DNA of 64,000 bases, taken from assembly GCF_016411825.1 (NCBI RefSeq), contig NZ_JAEKMH010000004.1:450362-514361 (forward strand), in the 5' to 3' direction. Origin of the DNA: Devosia sediminis (lineage in GTDB: Bacteria; Pseudomonadota; Alphaproteobacteria; Rhizobiales; Devosiaceae). The stretch's first letter is position 1. Each line of letters opens with the position of its first letter. Below are positions 1 to 8,326 of this stretch, in pieces. The notes under the pieces are model-generated. The model saw only the letters and a list, made by a program, of their open reading frames with translations, was not told the origin of the DNA and ran no database searches. The translations under genes and the position numbers were made by a program.

Positions 1-81
1 GCCCGCGAAATCGGCACCGGCGAGCCGACTACCTATCGCATCGGCCCGGATGGCAAGCTGATCGAGCGCGTCACGCTTTAG
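1..81 (+). CDS. 3' end of an unidentified gene (partial)
   Basis: An open frame enters from the left edge and ends at a TAG at 79-81, giving 26 C-terminal residues (ending in KLIERVTL). Too little remains to assign a family. Its last 11 bases overlap the 3' end of the convergent AI-2E-type gene, so the two genes meet tail to tail. Confidence 0.5.
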   Translation, partial: AREIGTGEPTTYRIGPDGKLIERVTL

Positions 82-1147
82 GCGTGCTGGCGGGCGGGGT
101 GATGATCAGGCGCCGCTGTTCGCGGCCCAGCGATACGGCCCGCCCCTCGCGTGGCTCGACATAGAGCTTGAGCACCAATACCCGTGCCACGGCATAGACC
201 GGCGTCGCCAGGGCGATGCCGGTGATCCCGAACAGTGCGCCCATTGCGGCCATTATGCTGAGCGACCAGGCGGGCGAAAGCTTGATGATGCGCTGCTGCA
301 GCATCGGGGTGAGGATATAGCCCTCGAGATTCTGGATCAGAAGCAGGCCGACCGCACCCAGGATCAGCACATTGGTGTCTTCGGCCGCCAGCGTCAGCAG
401 CACCGGTACGGCCGAGAAGATGGGCCCCAGAAACGGGATGAAGTTGAGCGATCCCGCCAGCAGCCCCAGCACCAGCGCATTGGGGACCCCCAGCGCCCAG
501 AGCATCAGCCCTACCAGCGTACCGATCAGAACCATCATCGCCAGCTGCGTCACCATCCAGCCACGCAGGGCCTCGCCCGTTTCCGTCAGCGCCGAGAGTA
601 TCAGCGGACGGTGCCGCTGCGGCATCAGCAGCAGGAACCCGTCGCGATAGACGGCGGGGTTGATGGCAAAGAACAGCCCCAGAAAGATGATCACCACGAC
701 ATTGCTGAGCACACCCAGTGTGCTGCCGAAGAAGGATCCTGCCTGCGACACCAGCCCGCCCGGATCCGGCAGGAAGTTCTGCATCATGCTTTCGAGTTCG
801 GCGCGGCTGAACGTATCGAGGACACCCGAATCGATCGCCAGGTTGTAGAGCCGCATCACTTCCTTGGAGAGCATGCGCCAGAGATCCTGCACCGAAAGAA
901 TAAGGCTCACGCCGCCGAACGACAGAGCCGCCAACGCCACGGCGAGGATCAGCACGCTGACGATGACCAGCAGCAAGGGTCTTGGCGCCGGAACGAGGCG
1001 GCGCAGGCCCCGCACAGCCGCATCCAACACACAGGCAATCAGCACCCCGGCGAAAATGATGAGGATCGTGTGTGACAGGAACCATGCCAGCATCAGCGCG
1101 GCCGCTACGAAAACGCCGGTGACAATGGCGCGGACTTCCACCGGCAT
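71..1147 (-). CDS. AI-2E family transporter (PerM-like permease)
   Basis: A polytopic inner-membrane protein of about 358 residues with the hydrophobic profile of the AI-2E exporter/PerM family: two N-terminal membrane helices, a long soluble stretch rich in charged residues, then a cluster of C-terminal helices including a conserved-looking NFIPFLGPI segment and the G-E-GY-L-P pattern near the end. Members are proposed to export autoinducer-2 or to act as sodium/proton antiporters; the substrate cannot be told here. The frame is open further upstream (to 1249), but that stretch is not hydrophobic and contains a parS-like site, so the Met at 1147 is preferred. Confidence 0.85.
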   Translation of the reverse strand: MPVEVRAIVTGVFVAAALMLAWFLSHTILIIFAGVLIACVLDAAVRGLRRLVPAPRPLLLVIVSVLILAVALAALSFGGVSLILSVQDLWRMLSKEVMRLYNLAIDSGVLDTFSRAELESMMQNFLPDPGGLVSQAGSFFGSTLGVLSNVVVIIFLGLFFAINPAVYRDGFLLLMPQRHRPLILSALTETGEALRGWMVTQLAMMVLIGTLVGLMLWALGVPNALVLGLLAGSLNFIPFLGPIFSAVPVLLTLAAEDTNVLILGAVGLLLIQNLEGYILTPMLQQRIIKLSPAWSLSIMAAMGALFGITGIALATPVYAVARVLVLKLYVEPREGRAVSLGREQRRLIITPPASTPKA

Positions 1148-1214
1148 GACAGCCCCCCAAGTCGATTGTGCAAGCACTATGCCTTCGAGGACGATTGAGT
1201 TCCAGCCTGCTGCC

Positions 1215-1229
1215 GATTCACGTGAAACG
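1215..1229 (+). promoter_or_regulatory. parS-like motif GATTCACGTGAAACG
   Basis: A 15-mer with a palindromic TTCACGTGAA core lying between the AI-2E-type gene and the Ada-like gene. It is one of five near-identical copies in the window; each carries GATTC (a GANTC methylation site) on one side and GTTTC or GTTCC on the other. The core resembles ParB parS sites (TGTTTCACGTGAAACA type), but one arm differs consistently. Confidence 0.4.
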
Positions 1230-1292
1230 TCGAACCGTGCCGAAGGCAATTCGCTCCGGTGATGATGGCCATGAGAGCAATGCGCGAATGGC

Positions 1293-2162
1293 TCAATGCG
1301 CCGCCGAAACCACGCCCGCTTCCCAGCCCAAAATCGCCCGCTTGCGCGGTACGCCCCAGTGGTAGCCGGTCAGCGCCCCTGACGTACCGACGACGCGATG
1401 GCAGGGGACGACGAAGCTGATCGGGTTCTTGCCCACGGCGGCGCCCACGGCACGCGAGGCGCTGGGCCGGCCGATATGGTTGGCGACACCCGAATAGGTC
1501 ACCGCCTTCCCCACCGGGATCTTGAGGAGCGTCTCCCAGACTTTTACCTCGAAGTCGGTGCCGATCAGCACCACGCGCACCGGCTGGTCGGCTGACCAGC
1601 GCTGGGGCTCGAAAATACCAGCCACGAGCGGGGCAATCCGCGCATCGTCGCGCGTAAACCGCGCCTTGGGCCAGCGATTGGCGAGGTCGGCAAAGGCATC
1701 CTCGATGCTCATGTCGGCGTCGGCAAAACCGAGGCCGGAAATTCCGTAATCGGTCGCCGTCACCACGGCGAGCCCGAAGGGCGACGGCGCGACGCCCCAC
1801 ACCATGTCGATCCCCGCCCCGCCGGCCCGGAACACGCCAGGCGGCATGGCTTCATAGGTCACGAACAGGTCATGCAGCCGCGAGGTGGACGAGAGCCCCA
1901 CTTCATAGGTGGTGTCGAGCACGCTGACCTGATCGCGCAGCAGGCTCTTGGCATGGTCCAACGCCACCGCCTGGGCAAAGCTCTTCGGCGACAGGCCGCA
2001 CCAGCGGCGGAAAAGGTCGGTCAACTGCCGCTCGGTAAGGCCGAGGGCGCGGGAAAAGCGCGCAAGATCGGTGGCGTCGGGGCCGTTCTCGCTGAGATAG
2101 CGGATGGCAGCGCGAATGGTGTCGTAGTCGCTGTCCGGCGCAAGCGTCATGTGCTGGTTCAT
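1293..2162 (-). CDS. Ada-like bifunctional regulator / O6-methylguanine-DNA methyltransferase
   Basis: A 289-residue protein with an AraC-type helix-turn-helix region (roughly residues 15-110, including SENGPDATDLARFSRALGLT) followed by a methylguanine-DNA methyltransferase domain. The suicide-cysteine motif PCHRV is present (Cys254), in the context ISFVVPCHRVVG. It repairs O6-alkylguanine by transferring the alkyl group to this cysteine. The N-terminal Ada zinc domain that repairs methylphosphotriesters is absent, so this is the short HTH-MGMT form. The upstream frame is open for another 97 codons but looks like random arginine/proline-rich translation, so the Met at 2162 is taken. Confidence 0.9.
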   Translation of the reverse strand: MNQHMTLAPDSDYDTIRAAIRYLSENGPDATDLARFSRALGLTERQLTDLFRRWCGLSPKSFAQAVALDHAKSLLRDQVSVLDTTYEVGLSSTSRLHDLFVTYEAMPPGVFRAGGAGIDMVWGVAPSPFGLAVVTATDYGISGLGFADADMSIEDAFADLANRWPKARFTRDDARIAPLVAGIFEPQRWSADQPVRVVLIGTDFEVKVWETLLKIPVGKAVTYSGVANHIGRPSASRAVGAAVGKNPISFVVPCHRVVGTSGALTGYHWGVPRKRAILGWEAGVVSAAH

Positions 2163-2241
2163 GTCCGGGTCTTTCCTGTCACGAATGTCCCGACAAATTA
2201 GCGCCTGTCGTCGGGGGCCGCGACCCGGTTTTGACTCTGCG

Positions 2242-2721
2242 CTAGTGGCTGCGCCGTGCCCGGCGCAGGGCCACGCCAAAGGCCTTGGCGAAACTTGATT
2301 TGTCGGCGGTGGACAAGAACGCCCCGAGTTCCACTTCCCCCTGGCCCGAGCGCAGGAAAACGCCGGTCGTCCGCTCGAACGAATCGCGTTGCAGCCGCAG
2401 CCGTACCTGGGCCGGGTCGAAACGCTGCAATTGCCGCTCGAGGCCCGGAGCACTCGTGGTCACTTCCAACTGGTCGGGCCAGAGCGTCACCTGCTGGCTG
2501 ACGCGTTGCTGGCGCGATTGCCGGAGACTCATGGCCACGAGCCCGCCGGCGGCGAGGCCATAGGCGACAAGGCCGGGCACCACGAATTCGGGAATGGCAA
2601 TGAGGAAGGGCGTGCCCACGATCGCGGCAACCACCAGCGCAATCCATCCGCCTGTCGTGCGGAGCGATCCATCGGGCCGCAGGGTGGCGGCAAATAGCGG
2701 GCTGGTTGTGGTGACTTGCAT
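2242..2721 (-). CDS. DUF2244 domain membrane protein
   Basis: A 159-residue protein with two adjacent hydrophobic segments (about residues 25-65) between a short N-terminal strand region and a C-terminal domain that is probably cytoplasmic, as in the DUF2244 family of alphaproteobacterial membrane proteins. No biochemical role is known. It is divergent from nth, an arrangement seen in other Hyphomicrobiales; the two starts are only about 50 bp apart and must share a promoter region. A long upstream extension of the frame runs antisense through nth and is rejected. Confidence 0.75.
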   Translation of the reverse strand: MQVTTTSPLFAATLRPDGSLRTTGGWIALVVAAIVGTPFLIAIPEFVVPGLVAYGLAAGGLVAMSLRQSRQQRVSQQVTLWPDQLEVTTSAPGLERQLQRFDPAQVRLRLQRDSFERTTGVFLRSGQGEVELGAFLSTADKSSFAKAFGVALRRARRSH

Positions 2722-2769
2722 CGCTTCGCCTCTTGGCTGAAATACTGCCAGAAAAACGGGGCCGAGAGA

Positions 2770-3444
2770 ATGCCGAGACCCAAAAAAGTGAAAATGCTGG
2801 GCCGGGCGGCGGCGGAAGCCATCTTCGAGCGCTTCCACGAGATCGAGCCAGAGCCCAAGGGCGAGCTCGATTATGTCAATGCCTTCACCCTCCTTGTGGC
2901 GGTGGTGCTCTCGGCCCAGGCTACCGATGCGGGAGTGAACAAGGCGACCAAACGCCTCTTCGAATTGGCGCCGTCTCCCGAGGCCATGGTGGTGCTGGGC
3001 GTCGAACAGATCACCGAACTGGTCAAGACCATCGGGCTTTATCGTGGCAAGGCGAAGAACGTCTTCGCCCTCTCCCAACTGCTGATCGAACGGCATGGCG
3101 GCGAAGTCCCTGCCGACCGCGAAGCCCTCGAAGCGCTGCCCGGCGTCGGCCGCAAGACCGCCAATGTGGTGCTCAATATCTACTTCAAGCAGCCGACCAT
3201 CGCGGTGGATACCCACCTCTTCCGCGTCGGCAATCGCACCGGCCTCGCGCCCGGCAAGACGCCGCTCGATGTGGAAAAGGCGCTGACCAAACAGGTGCCC
3301 GAGCGCTTCATGCTCCACGCCCATCACTGGCTGATCCTGCATGGCCGCTATATCTGTAAGGCCCGCAAGCCCGAATGCTGGCGCTGCCCGATCCGGGAGT
3401 GGTGCCTGTTCAAGCCCAAGACGCCCTTGCCGGTGGGACGGTAG
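2770..3444 (+). CDS. nth: Endonuclease III
   Basis: Base-excision-repair DNA glycosylase/AP lyase that removes oxidised pyrimidines. The 224-residue product has the helix-hairpin-helix motif LPGVGRKTANVVLN with the catalytic lysine, the catalytic aspartate in AVDTHLFRV, and a C-terminal four-cysteine [4Fe-4S] loop with spacing C-X6-C-X2-C-X5-C (Cys196, 203, 206, 212). The start at 2770 gives the usual family length; an upstream Met at 2716 would overlap the divergent DUF2244 start and is less likely. A REP doublet follows the gene. Confidence 0.95.
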   Translation: MPRPKKVKMLGRAAAEAIFERFHEIEPEPKGELDYVNAFTLLVAVVLSAQATDAGVNKATKRLFELAPSPEAMVVLGVEQITELVKTIGLYRGKAKNVFALSQLLIERHGGEVPADREALEALPGVGRKTANVVLNIYFKQPTIAVDTHLFRVGNRTGLAPGKTPLDVEKALTKQVPERFMLHAHHWLILHGRYICKARKPECWRCPIREWCLFKPKTPLPVGR

Positions 3445-3461
3445 CAGGGCTCATATGTTCG

Positions 3462-3521
3462 TCGTCACCACCCGGCTTGACCGGGTGGTCCATGGATTGC
3501 CCGGTCAAGCCGGGCAATGAC
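3462..3521. repeat. REP doublet (two hairpins head to head)
   Basis: Two imperfectly related hairpins lie between the convergent nth and DUF2214 genes: ACCACCCGG-cttga-CCGGGTGGT (3467-3489) and TTGCCCGG-tcaag-CCGGGCAA (3497-3517). Each is flanked by CGTC outside and TCCATGG inside, so the pair is inverted around CCATGG. The same two hairpin types, in the same orientation, flank the GIY-YIG gene near 12.5 kb; this copy looks like the empty form. It could also work as a bidirectional terminator. Confidence 0.8.
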
Positions 3522-3553
3522 GAAGGAAGTGATGGCGTTCCGAAGGTGCGGGG

Positions 3554-4006
3554 CTAGCTCCCATAGCCCCGCGCCATCATCGCGGCAAAGATCGGGATCA
3601 GCACCAGCACTGCGGCCTGGAGGTGCAGGAAGCGTCGGTTGCGGGAAATCTCCTCGGCGGGCGGAGCATATTCGGCAATGCCTTCCCCGGCTTTGACCCA
3701 GCGCCGCACCGCCATGGTCGGCGGCATGGTGAGGAGGCCCATGACGAGGAACGCGCCCATCTTGCCCCAGAAGGCGTGGTTGCCGACATAATATTCCCAG
3801 CCGACGGCTCCGAAGATCACCCGGATGATGCCCACCACGATGACTACGCCCGCCACCGCGCCATAAGCGGCGTCGATCCGCGCGAGCTGCCCGATCCGGG
3901 CGCCGGCAAGGCCGGGCCGCAGCAGCGCGAACTCGGCGGCAAAAAGGGCCACAAGGGTAAAGACCGCCAGGTGATGCGCCGAGGCCAGAACCAGATCCCA
4001 ATCCAT
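3554..4006 (-). CDS. DUF2214 family membrane protein
   Basis: A 150-residue protein with four predicted membrane helices, matching the DUF2214 family (start MDWDLVLASAHHLAVF; internal VVGIIRVIFGAVGWEYYVGN and FWGKMGAFLVMGLL). The function is unknown. It is transcribed divergently from a TetR regulator with only 50 bp between the start codons, and that gap is filled by a large inverted repeat, so TetR control of this gene is likely (inference). Confidence 0.8.
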   Translation of the reverse strand: MDWDLVLASAHHLAVFTLVALFAAEFALLRPGLAGARIGQLARIDAAYGAVAGVVIVVGIIRVIFGAVGWEYYVGNHAFWGKMGAFLVMGLLTMPPTMAVRRWVKAGEGIAEYAPPAEEISRNRRFLHLQAAVLVLIPIFAAMMARGYGS

Positions 4007-4017
4007 GCCTTGGCTCC

Positions 4018-4066
4018 ATGTTGACAGTGCTTACAATTTGAATCAGCATGTAATCAATGTCAACAT
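4018..4066. promoter_or_regulatory. Large inverted repeat, probable TetR operator
   Basis: Two 18-base arms, 4018-4035 and 4049-4066, are inverted copies of each other with 16 of 18 pairs matching; their cores are TTGACAGTGCTTACA and the complement of TTGACATTGATTACA, separated by 13 bases. Each arm carries a TTGACA hexamer pointing towards one of the divergent genes, so operator and -35 elements coincide. The right arm overlaps the TetR start codon at 4057. Confidence 0.7.
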
Positions 4067-4620
4067 CACCTTCCAACGGCCCCTATCACCATGGCAACCT
4101 GCGCCAGGCGCTGCTTGAGGCAGCGTTGATCATCCTCGACAAGCAGGGCGAGGCCGGGCTCGGACTGCGCGATCTGGCGCGCGCCGTCGGCGTGTCGCCG
4201 GCCGCCCCCTATCGTCACTTCGACAGCCGCGCCGCCCTGCTCGAAGCGCTGGCCGTAACTGGCTTCCAGCGTTTTTCGGCGCGCATGGAGGCAGTGGCGG
4301 CTTCCGAGCCGGAAAATCCGATGGCGGCCATGGGCAAGACCTATGTCGTCTTTGCCCTTCAAAACGCCAATCTCTTTCGCCTGATGTTCTCGCCGCAGTT
4401 GAAGAAGGACGCCCGGCCGGGCCTGGCCATGGCCGCTAATGCCGCCTTCGATACGTTGCGTCATGTCATCGGCGGCGATGTCGGCTCGGGCCGCATCAGG
4501 GCGCTGGCCGCCTGGGCCAAGGTCCATGGCCTTGCCGTGCTGCTGCTCGATGGTCAGATCGCCTTGCGCGCCGGCGAAGACACCGAGGCGTTGATCGAGG
4601 AAATTCTGTCGAGCCTTTGA
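4057..4620 (+). CDS. TetR/AcrR family transcriptional regulator
   Basis: A 187-residue regulator with an N-terminal TetR helix-turn-helix (about residues 12-58, with LRDLARAVGVSPAAPYRHFDSRAALL) and an all-helical C-terminal ligand domain of the WHG type. A TAA lies in frame six bases upstream of the ATG at 4057, so no earlier start is possible, and no ribosome-binding site precedes it. Translation may therefore be leaderless or from a very short leader. The operator-like dyad covers the start, which fits autorepression. The ligand is unknown. Confidence 0.9.
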   Translation: MSTSPSNGPYHHGNLRQALLEAALIILDKQGEAGLGLRDLARAVGVSPAAPYRHFDSRAALLEALAVTGFQRFSARMEAVAASEPENPMAAMGKTYVVFALQNANLFRLMFSPQLKKDARPGLAMAANAAFDTLRHVIGGDVGSGRIRALAAWAKVHGLAVLLLDGQIALRAGEDTEALIEEILSSL

Positions 4621-4625
4621 CCTGT

Positions 4626-4871
4626 TCAGGCGGCGTTGGCGGTCCGATCGCGCACTTGCTCGATGAGGCGGCGGTAATAGACGATGATCGAGCCGATACG
4701 CTTGGCGTGATCGGGGTGCTGCAACCCCAGGTCGACCAGCTCGCGCGCCTCGTCGTGGAGGATGTCGATAATGTCCTCCTTCTGCGTCGATACCGTGCTC
4801 ATCCAGGCCCAGGCGCGCAGCTTGCGGCATGAATGTTTCAGCCTGTTGTCCAGCTCCTGGGAAGTCAGCAT
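4626..4871 (-). CDS. Small hypothetical protein
   Basis: An 81-residue soluble, mostly helical protein beginning MLTSQELDNRLKHSC, with a charged central part (KEDIIDILHDEARELVDLGLQ) and a C-terminal arginine-rich end. An AGGGA purine stretch precedes the ATG at 4871 by about eight bases. I do not recognise a family. It is convergent with the TetR gene (stop codons five bases apart) and divergent from the adenosine kinase gene. Confidence 0.55.
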   Translation of the reverse strand: MLTSQELDNRLKHSCRKLRAWAWMSTVSTQKEDIIDILHDEARELVDLGLQHPDHAKRIGSIIVYYRRLIEQVRDRTANAA

Positions 4872-5074
4872 GGCGTGTCCCTGTCTCCTGTCAGCGAAAA
4901 CCTTGGACGCCGACGTCAGTTCCCCCGCCAGGATGACATGGTGAACGAGAGGTTGACGGCACGGTCCTGCGGCCGGCGGCACATACCGGAATGCCCGGAA
5001 ACCGTTGCCCGCTGCGCCATCATGCTCTAAACCGGCTCACGGCCCTTTTGACCCAAACCCGGACCGTCCCCCAC

Positions 5075-6106
5075 ATGACCCAGACCCGCTTCGACGTGCT
5101 GACCATCGGCAATGCCATTGTCGACATCATCGCTCCGGTCGAACCCGGCTTTATCGAGCGCGAGGGCATGAAAGAGGGGATCATGCACCTGATCGATACC
5201 GATCGGGCCGAGGACCTCTATTCCAAGATGCCGCTGGGCCGGCAGCAGATTTCCGGTGGCTCGGCCGCCAATACCGCCGCGGGTGTCGCCTCGCTGGGCG
5301 GCCGTGCCGCGTTTGTCGGCAAGGTGGCCGACGATCCCCTGGGCGACGTGTTCGATGCCGACCTCACCCAGATCGGTGTCCACTACAATACCTCGCGCCT
5401 CAAGAATGGCGCGCTCACCGCCCGTTCGATGATCTTCGTCTCACCCGATGGCGAGCGCACCATGAATACCTATCTCGGTGCCTGCCACGAACTGACCGAG
5501 CGCGACATCAACCCCGATGAAATCGGCGGCTCGGCCATCACCTATATGGAAGGCTTTTTGTGGGATCCGGTCGAGGCCAAGAAAGCCTTCGTCCTGGCCG
5601 CCCACTATGCCCACAAGAACGAGCGCGCTGCCGCCTTCACTCTGTCCGACCCGTTCTGTGTCGATCGCTATCGCGCCGAATTCCTCGATCTCATCCGCTC
5701 GAAGACCATCGACTACGTCTTTGCCAATGTGAATGAGCTCAAGTCCCTGTACGAAACCGATGACCTCGGCACCGCCGTGCGCGAAATCGCCAAGGATGCG
5801 GAAGTCGCCGCCATCACCATGGGCGCCGAGGGCGCCATGGCCGTGTTCAATGGCGAAGTCATCTCGGTCCCGGCCTACCCGGTCGACAAGGTGGTGGATG
5901 CCACCGGCGCCGGCGACCTCTTCGCCTCCGGCTTCCTCCTCGGCCTCGCCCGCGGCCAGACAATGGATTCGGCACTCAAGACCGGATGCCTCGCCGCCTC
6001 CGAAGTCATCAGCCACATCGGCGCAAGGCCGCAGATCGACCTGTCCGAACTGACCCAGAAGCACGGGCTGGTGGGGTACGACTACTCGCCTCTAGGCAAT
6101 CAATAG
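5075..6106 (+). CDS. Adenosine kinase (PfkB family)
   Basis: A 343-residue ribokinase-fold sugar/nucleoside kinase. The N-terminal segment FDVLTIGNAIVDIIA, the central GGSAANTAAGVASLGG and the C-terminal signature DATGAGDLFASGFLLGLARG (anion hole and catalytic aspartate) are all present. Close alphaproteobacterial relatives are annotated as adenosine kinase, converting adenosine to AMP; other nucleosides are possible. It lies alone between divergent and unrelated genes. The start at 5075 follows the family; the upstream 28 codons are not conserved-looking. Confidence 0.85.
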   Translation: MTQTRFDVLTIGNAIVDIIAPVEPGFIEREGMKEGIMHLIDTDRAEDLYSKMPLGRQQISGGSAANTAAGVASLGGRAAFVGKVADDPLGDVFDADLTQIGVHYNTSRLKNGALTARSMIFVSPDGERTMNTYLGACHELTERDINPDEIGGSAITYMEGFLWDPVEAKKAFVLAAHYAHKNERAAAFTLSDPFCVDRYRAEFLDLIRSKTIDYVFANVNELKSLYETDDLGTAVREIAKDAEVAAITMGAEGAMAVFNGEVISVPAYPVDKVVDATGAGDLFASGFLLGLARGQTMDSALKTGCLAASEVISHIGARPQIDLSELTQKHGLVGYDYSPLGNQ

Positions 6107-6309
6107 CGCCAACTTGGTGCGGCGCATTGCAAGCGCAGACCCGGTGAACACAGTCGGCCTGTGCCACTGGTGAAGTAGCCGACTTATCCACCCATCCGGC
6201 TGCAATGCGATCATCCCGTTCCAACGGGGTGATCAACTCTTGCGGCAGGCCATGAGACTCGCGATACGATACCCCAACGCCACCATCTACATCATTGAGA
6301 TCAAACCCA

Positions 6310-7013
6310 ATGACCACAATCGTTGAGGTCAAGCGCTGGACGCGCCCGTTCCTGGCGCGCCATCCTGATTTCGCTCAGATCGGCCGACTGATCGTTCTGC
6401 CTGAGGTGGATCATTTCATTCGGGTTTCTTCATCGACCGGACCAGCTCGAAACAGCTGGCAACAGTGCATTGTTTTGATGATCCGCTATACGAAATGCAC
6501 CATGTGCCTGCATTCATGTGGAGCAGACAGTTGGATGTCCCGCCTTCCGACGATCCGAGCTTTCAAAAGCAATTCGAGATGGCTCTTGAGGACGGCCTTC
6601 GATTGGGCTTAGCGGAAATTACGTCTATTGAGGCGTTTGTCGAAGAAAACAGCAGGGTCAGTTCGCGGTTTTTTGGTCCAAGTGCCTTGCCGAATTACAA
6701 CGGCCGCTATGGTCGGGCCTTGGCCGCTATGGGCCGTTTCGATGAAGCCGAGCCCCTGCTTGCGCAGGACTTGGCTGACGATCCCGTATCACGGCGGGCG
6801 GCAAACCCAGGCATGCCGGCGCGGTATTTCGATGTGGCGCCGGACGGTGTGGAATGCCATGCCTATCACGCACAGCTGCTGGACCTGGTGCGAGCGAGGG
6901 ACGGCAACAGGGTTGCCGTTCTGCTCAGGGAATGTGAGAGGCTTCAGGCCGAGCGTTGGAAGGTGGGACACCTTTGGAGGCCAATCGCGTTTCCGGTGGA
7001 GGGGTTCGCCTGA
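6310..7013 (+). pseudogene. Hypothetical gene broken by a single-base frameshift
   Basis: Two frames together make one sensible protein of about 234 residues. The first (from ATG 6310) reads MTTIVEVKRW...PEVDHFIR and then degrades; the second reads GFFIDRTSSKQLATVHCFDD and continues to the stop at 7013. The switch falls on the GGG at 6422-6424, where one extra G would restore a single frame. I recognise no family; the C-terminal half has ALAAMGRFDEAEPLLAQDL, resembling a single TPR-like helix pair. Base composition is more AT-rich than its neighbours and no strong ribosome-binding site is seen, suggesting acquired or decaying DNA. A sequencing error is the main alternative. Confidence 0.6.
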
Positions 7014-7021
7014 GAGCGCTT

Positions 7022-7732
7022 CTAAGCCACGCTCACCCGTTGCCCCGTCTTCCCATCCATCTCCGCCAAAATCGCTTTCGCCGCTGCGGCGGGATCGGCG
7101 GCGCCGATGATCGGGCGCGCCACCACCAGGTGCGAGGCGCCGGCATTGAGCGCGTCGACCGGAGTCATGGCGCGCTTCTGATCGCCGAGTTCCGCGCCGA
7201 CGGGACGGATGCCGGGCGTCACGACAGCCATTTTCGAGCCGACAATGGTGCGCACCATTTCGGCTTCCTGCCCGGAGGCGACGATGCCGCCTATGCCGGC
7301 TTCCTTGGCCTGCTGGGCGCGGAGCGCCACGAGACCGGACGCGTCGCGGGCATAGCCGGCTTCCTTGACGTCCTCGTCGTCCATCGAGGTCAGCACGGTG
7401 ACGCCGAGCACGGTCAGGCTCGATCCTTGGGCCGCCTTCTGCGCGGCGCGCATGGTTTTGGGATAGGCGTGGACGGTCAGCATGGCCGCGCCGGTTTCGG
7501 CAAAGGCGGCGACGCCCTTTTCGACGGTGTTGTCGATGTCGAGCAGTTTGAGATCGAAGAACACCTTCTTGCCCGCCGCGATCAGCGCCTTGCCCAGGTT
7601 GTAGCCGTCTGCGCCATAAAAGCACTGGTAGCCGATCTTGTAGAAGTCGACGCTGTCTCCCAGCAGTGCGACGATCTCCTCCGCGCGCGCGCGTGACGAA
7701 ACGTCGAGGCCCACGATCAACTGGCCAGCCAT
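7022..7732 (-). CDS. pyrF: Orotidine 5'-phosphate decarboxylase
   Basis: Last step of de novo UMP synthesis: decarboxylation of OMP. The 236-residue TIM-barrel protein shows the catalytic D-K-D tetrad region [13 protein letters not shown], the LTVHAYP strand, and the phosphate-binding VTPGIRP and VVARPI segments. The start at 7732 is chosen because AAAGGA (7741-7746) sits eight bases upstream; a Met three codons earlier would touch that site. It ends eight bases from the frameshifted gene and is divergent from a MarR regulator. Confidence 0.95.
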   Translation of the reverse strand: MAGQLIVGLDVSSRARAEEIVALLGDSVDFYKIGYQCFYGADGYNLGKALIAAGKKVFFDLKLLDIDNTVEKGVAAFAETGAAMLTVHAYPKTMRAAQKAAQGSSLTVLGVTVLTSMDDEDVKEAGYARDASGLVALRAQQAKEAGIGGIVASGQEAEMVRTIVGSKMAVVTPGIRPVGAELGDQKRAMTPVDALNAGASHLVVARPIIGAADPAAAAKAILAEMDGKTGQRVSVA

Positions 7733-7805
7733 GGTCTTCATCCTTTGTGCTGATTTGCTCTCCGCTCTCACACATCGCTCGCAAGAGCAAGCCCCGTCTT
7801 GATCC

Positions 7806-7849
7806 TATGGCGCCATAACGGGCTTGCGGCGCCTTGCTATGGCGTCATA
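7806..7849. promoter_or_regulatory. Twin 12-bp palindromes between pyrF and marR-type gene
   Basis: TATGGCGCCATA (7806-7817) is a perfect palindrome and TATGGCGTCATA (7838-7849) differs from it at one base; their centres are 32 bp apart, about three helical turns. They lie in the divergent pyrF/MarR region, so they are candidate operators for the MarR regulator. An exact copy of the second 12-mer also lies upstream of the DUF2189 gene (50077-50088). Confidence 0.4.
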
Positions 7850-7885
7850 TCAGGCGGCTTTCGCTTGGGCTTTCAGGATTTTGAC

Positions 7886-8323
7886 ATGCAGCAGCAGGCA
7901 TTGGCGGCCATGGTGGCCTGGATGCGGCTCGACACCGCTCTCAAGGCCTTCGAACTCGATCTCAAGCGGCGATACAACATCACCACGCTGCAACTGGCCG
8001 TGCTGCACATCGTCTCCGAGCGTCCGCACATTCCCCTCGCCGCCCTGCGCAAGGCGCTGCTGGCCCATGCCGCGACCCTCGGGCAGGCGGTCGATGATTT
8101 GCGACGCAAGGGCTTGTGCCAGGTGCGCTCCAATCCCGAGGACCGGCGCGCCCGCAATGTCTCGATCACCGAAGCCGGGTCGGCGCTGGTTGCCGCCATG
8201 CCCATGGCCGGCCCCATGCGGTTGCGCGATGTCGAGGGCGAAACCGACCGCCTTGATCGGCTCGCCCCGGCCCTTGGCGACGCGCTGGAGCTTTTTGGCC
8301 TCGAGCCTTGGACCGGGCGATAG
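7886..8323 (+). CDS. MarR family winged-helix regulator
   Basis: A 145-residue protein with a MarR-type winged helix: recognition region LAALRKALLAHAATLGQAVDDLRRKGLCQVRSN followed by the wing EDRRARNVSITEAG. The effector is unknown. The ATG at 7886 has an AGGATT stretch about eight bases upstream. It is divergent from pyrF, with two palindromes in the intergenic space, and its stop lies three bases from that of the convergent phosphatase gene. Confidence 0.85.
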   Translation: MQQQALAAMVAWMRLDTALKAFELDLKRRYNITTLQLAVLHIVSERPHIPLAALRKALLAHAATLGQAVDDLRRKGLCQVRSNPEDRRARNVSITEAGSALVAAMPMAGPMRLRDVEGETDRLDRLAPALGDALELFGLEPWTGR

Positions 8324-8326
8324 GGT

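Noticed and set aside
3375..3557. A 60-codon plus-strand frame after nth
   Set aside because: It runs from inside nth into the REP doublet, and its product is a translation of the hairpins.
6422..6428. Possible programmed -1 frameshift at GGGTTTC
   Set aside because: The heptamer is in the wrong register for the incoming frame (codons CGG GTT), and there is no obvious downstream stimulatory stem, so a mutation or sequencing error is more likely.
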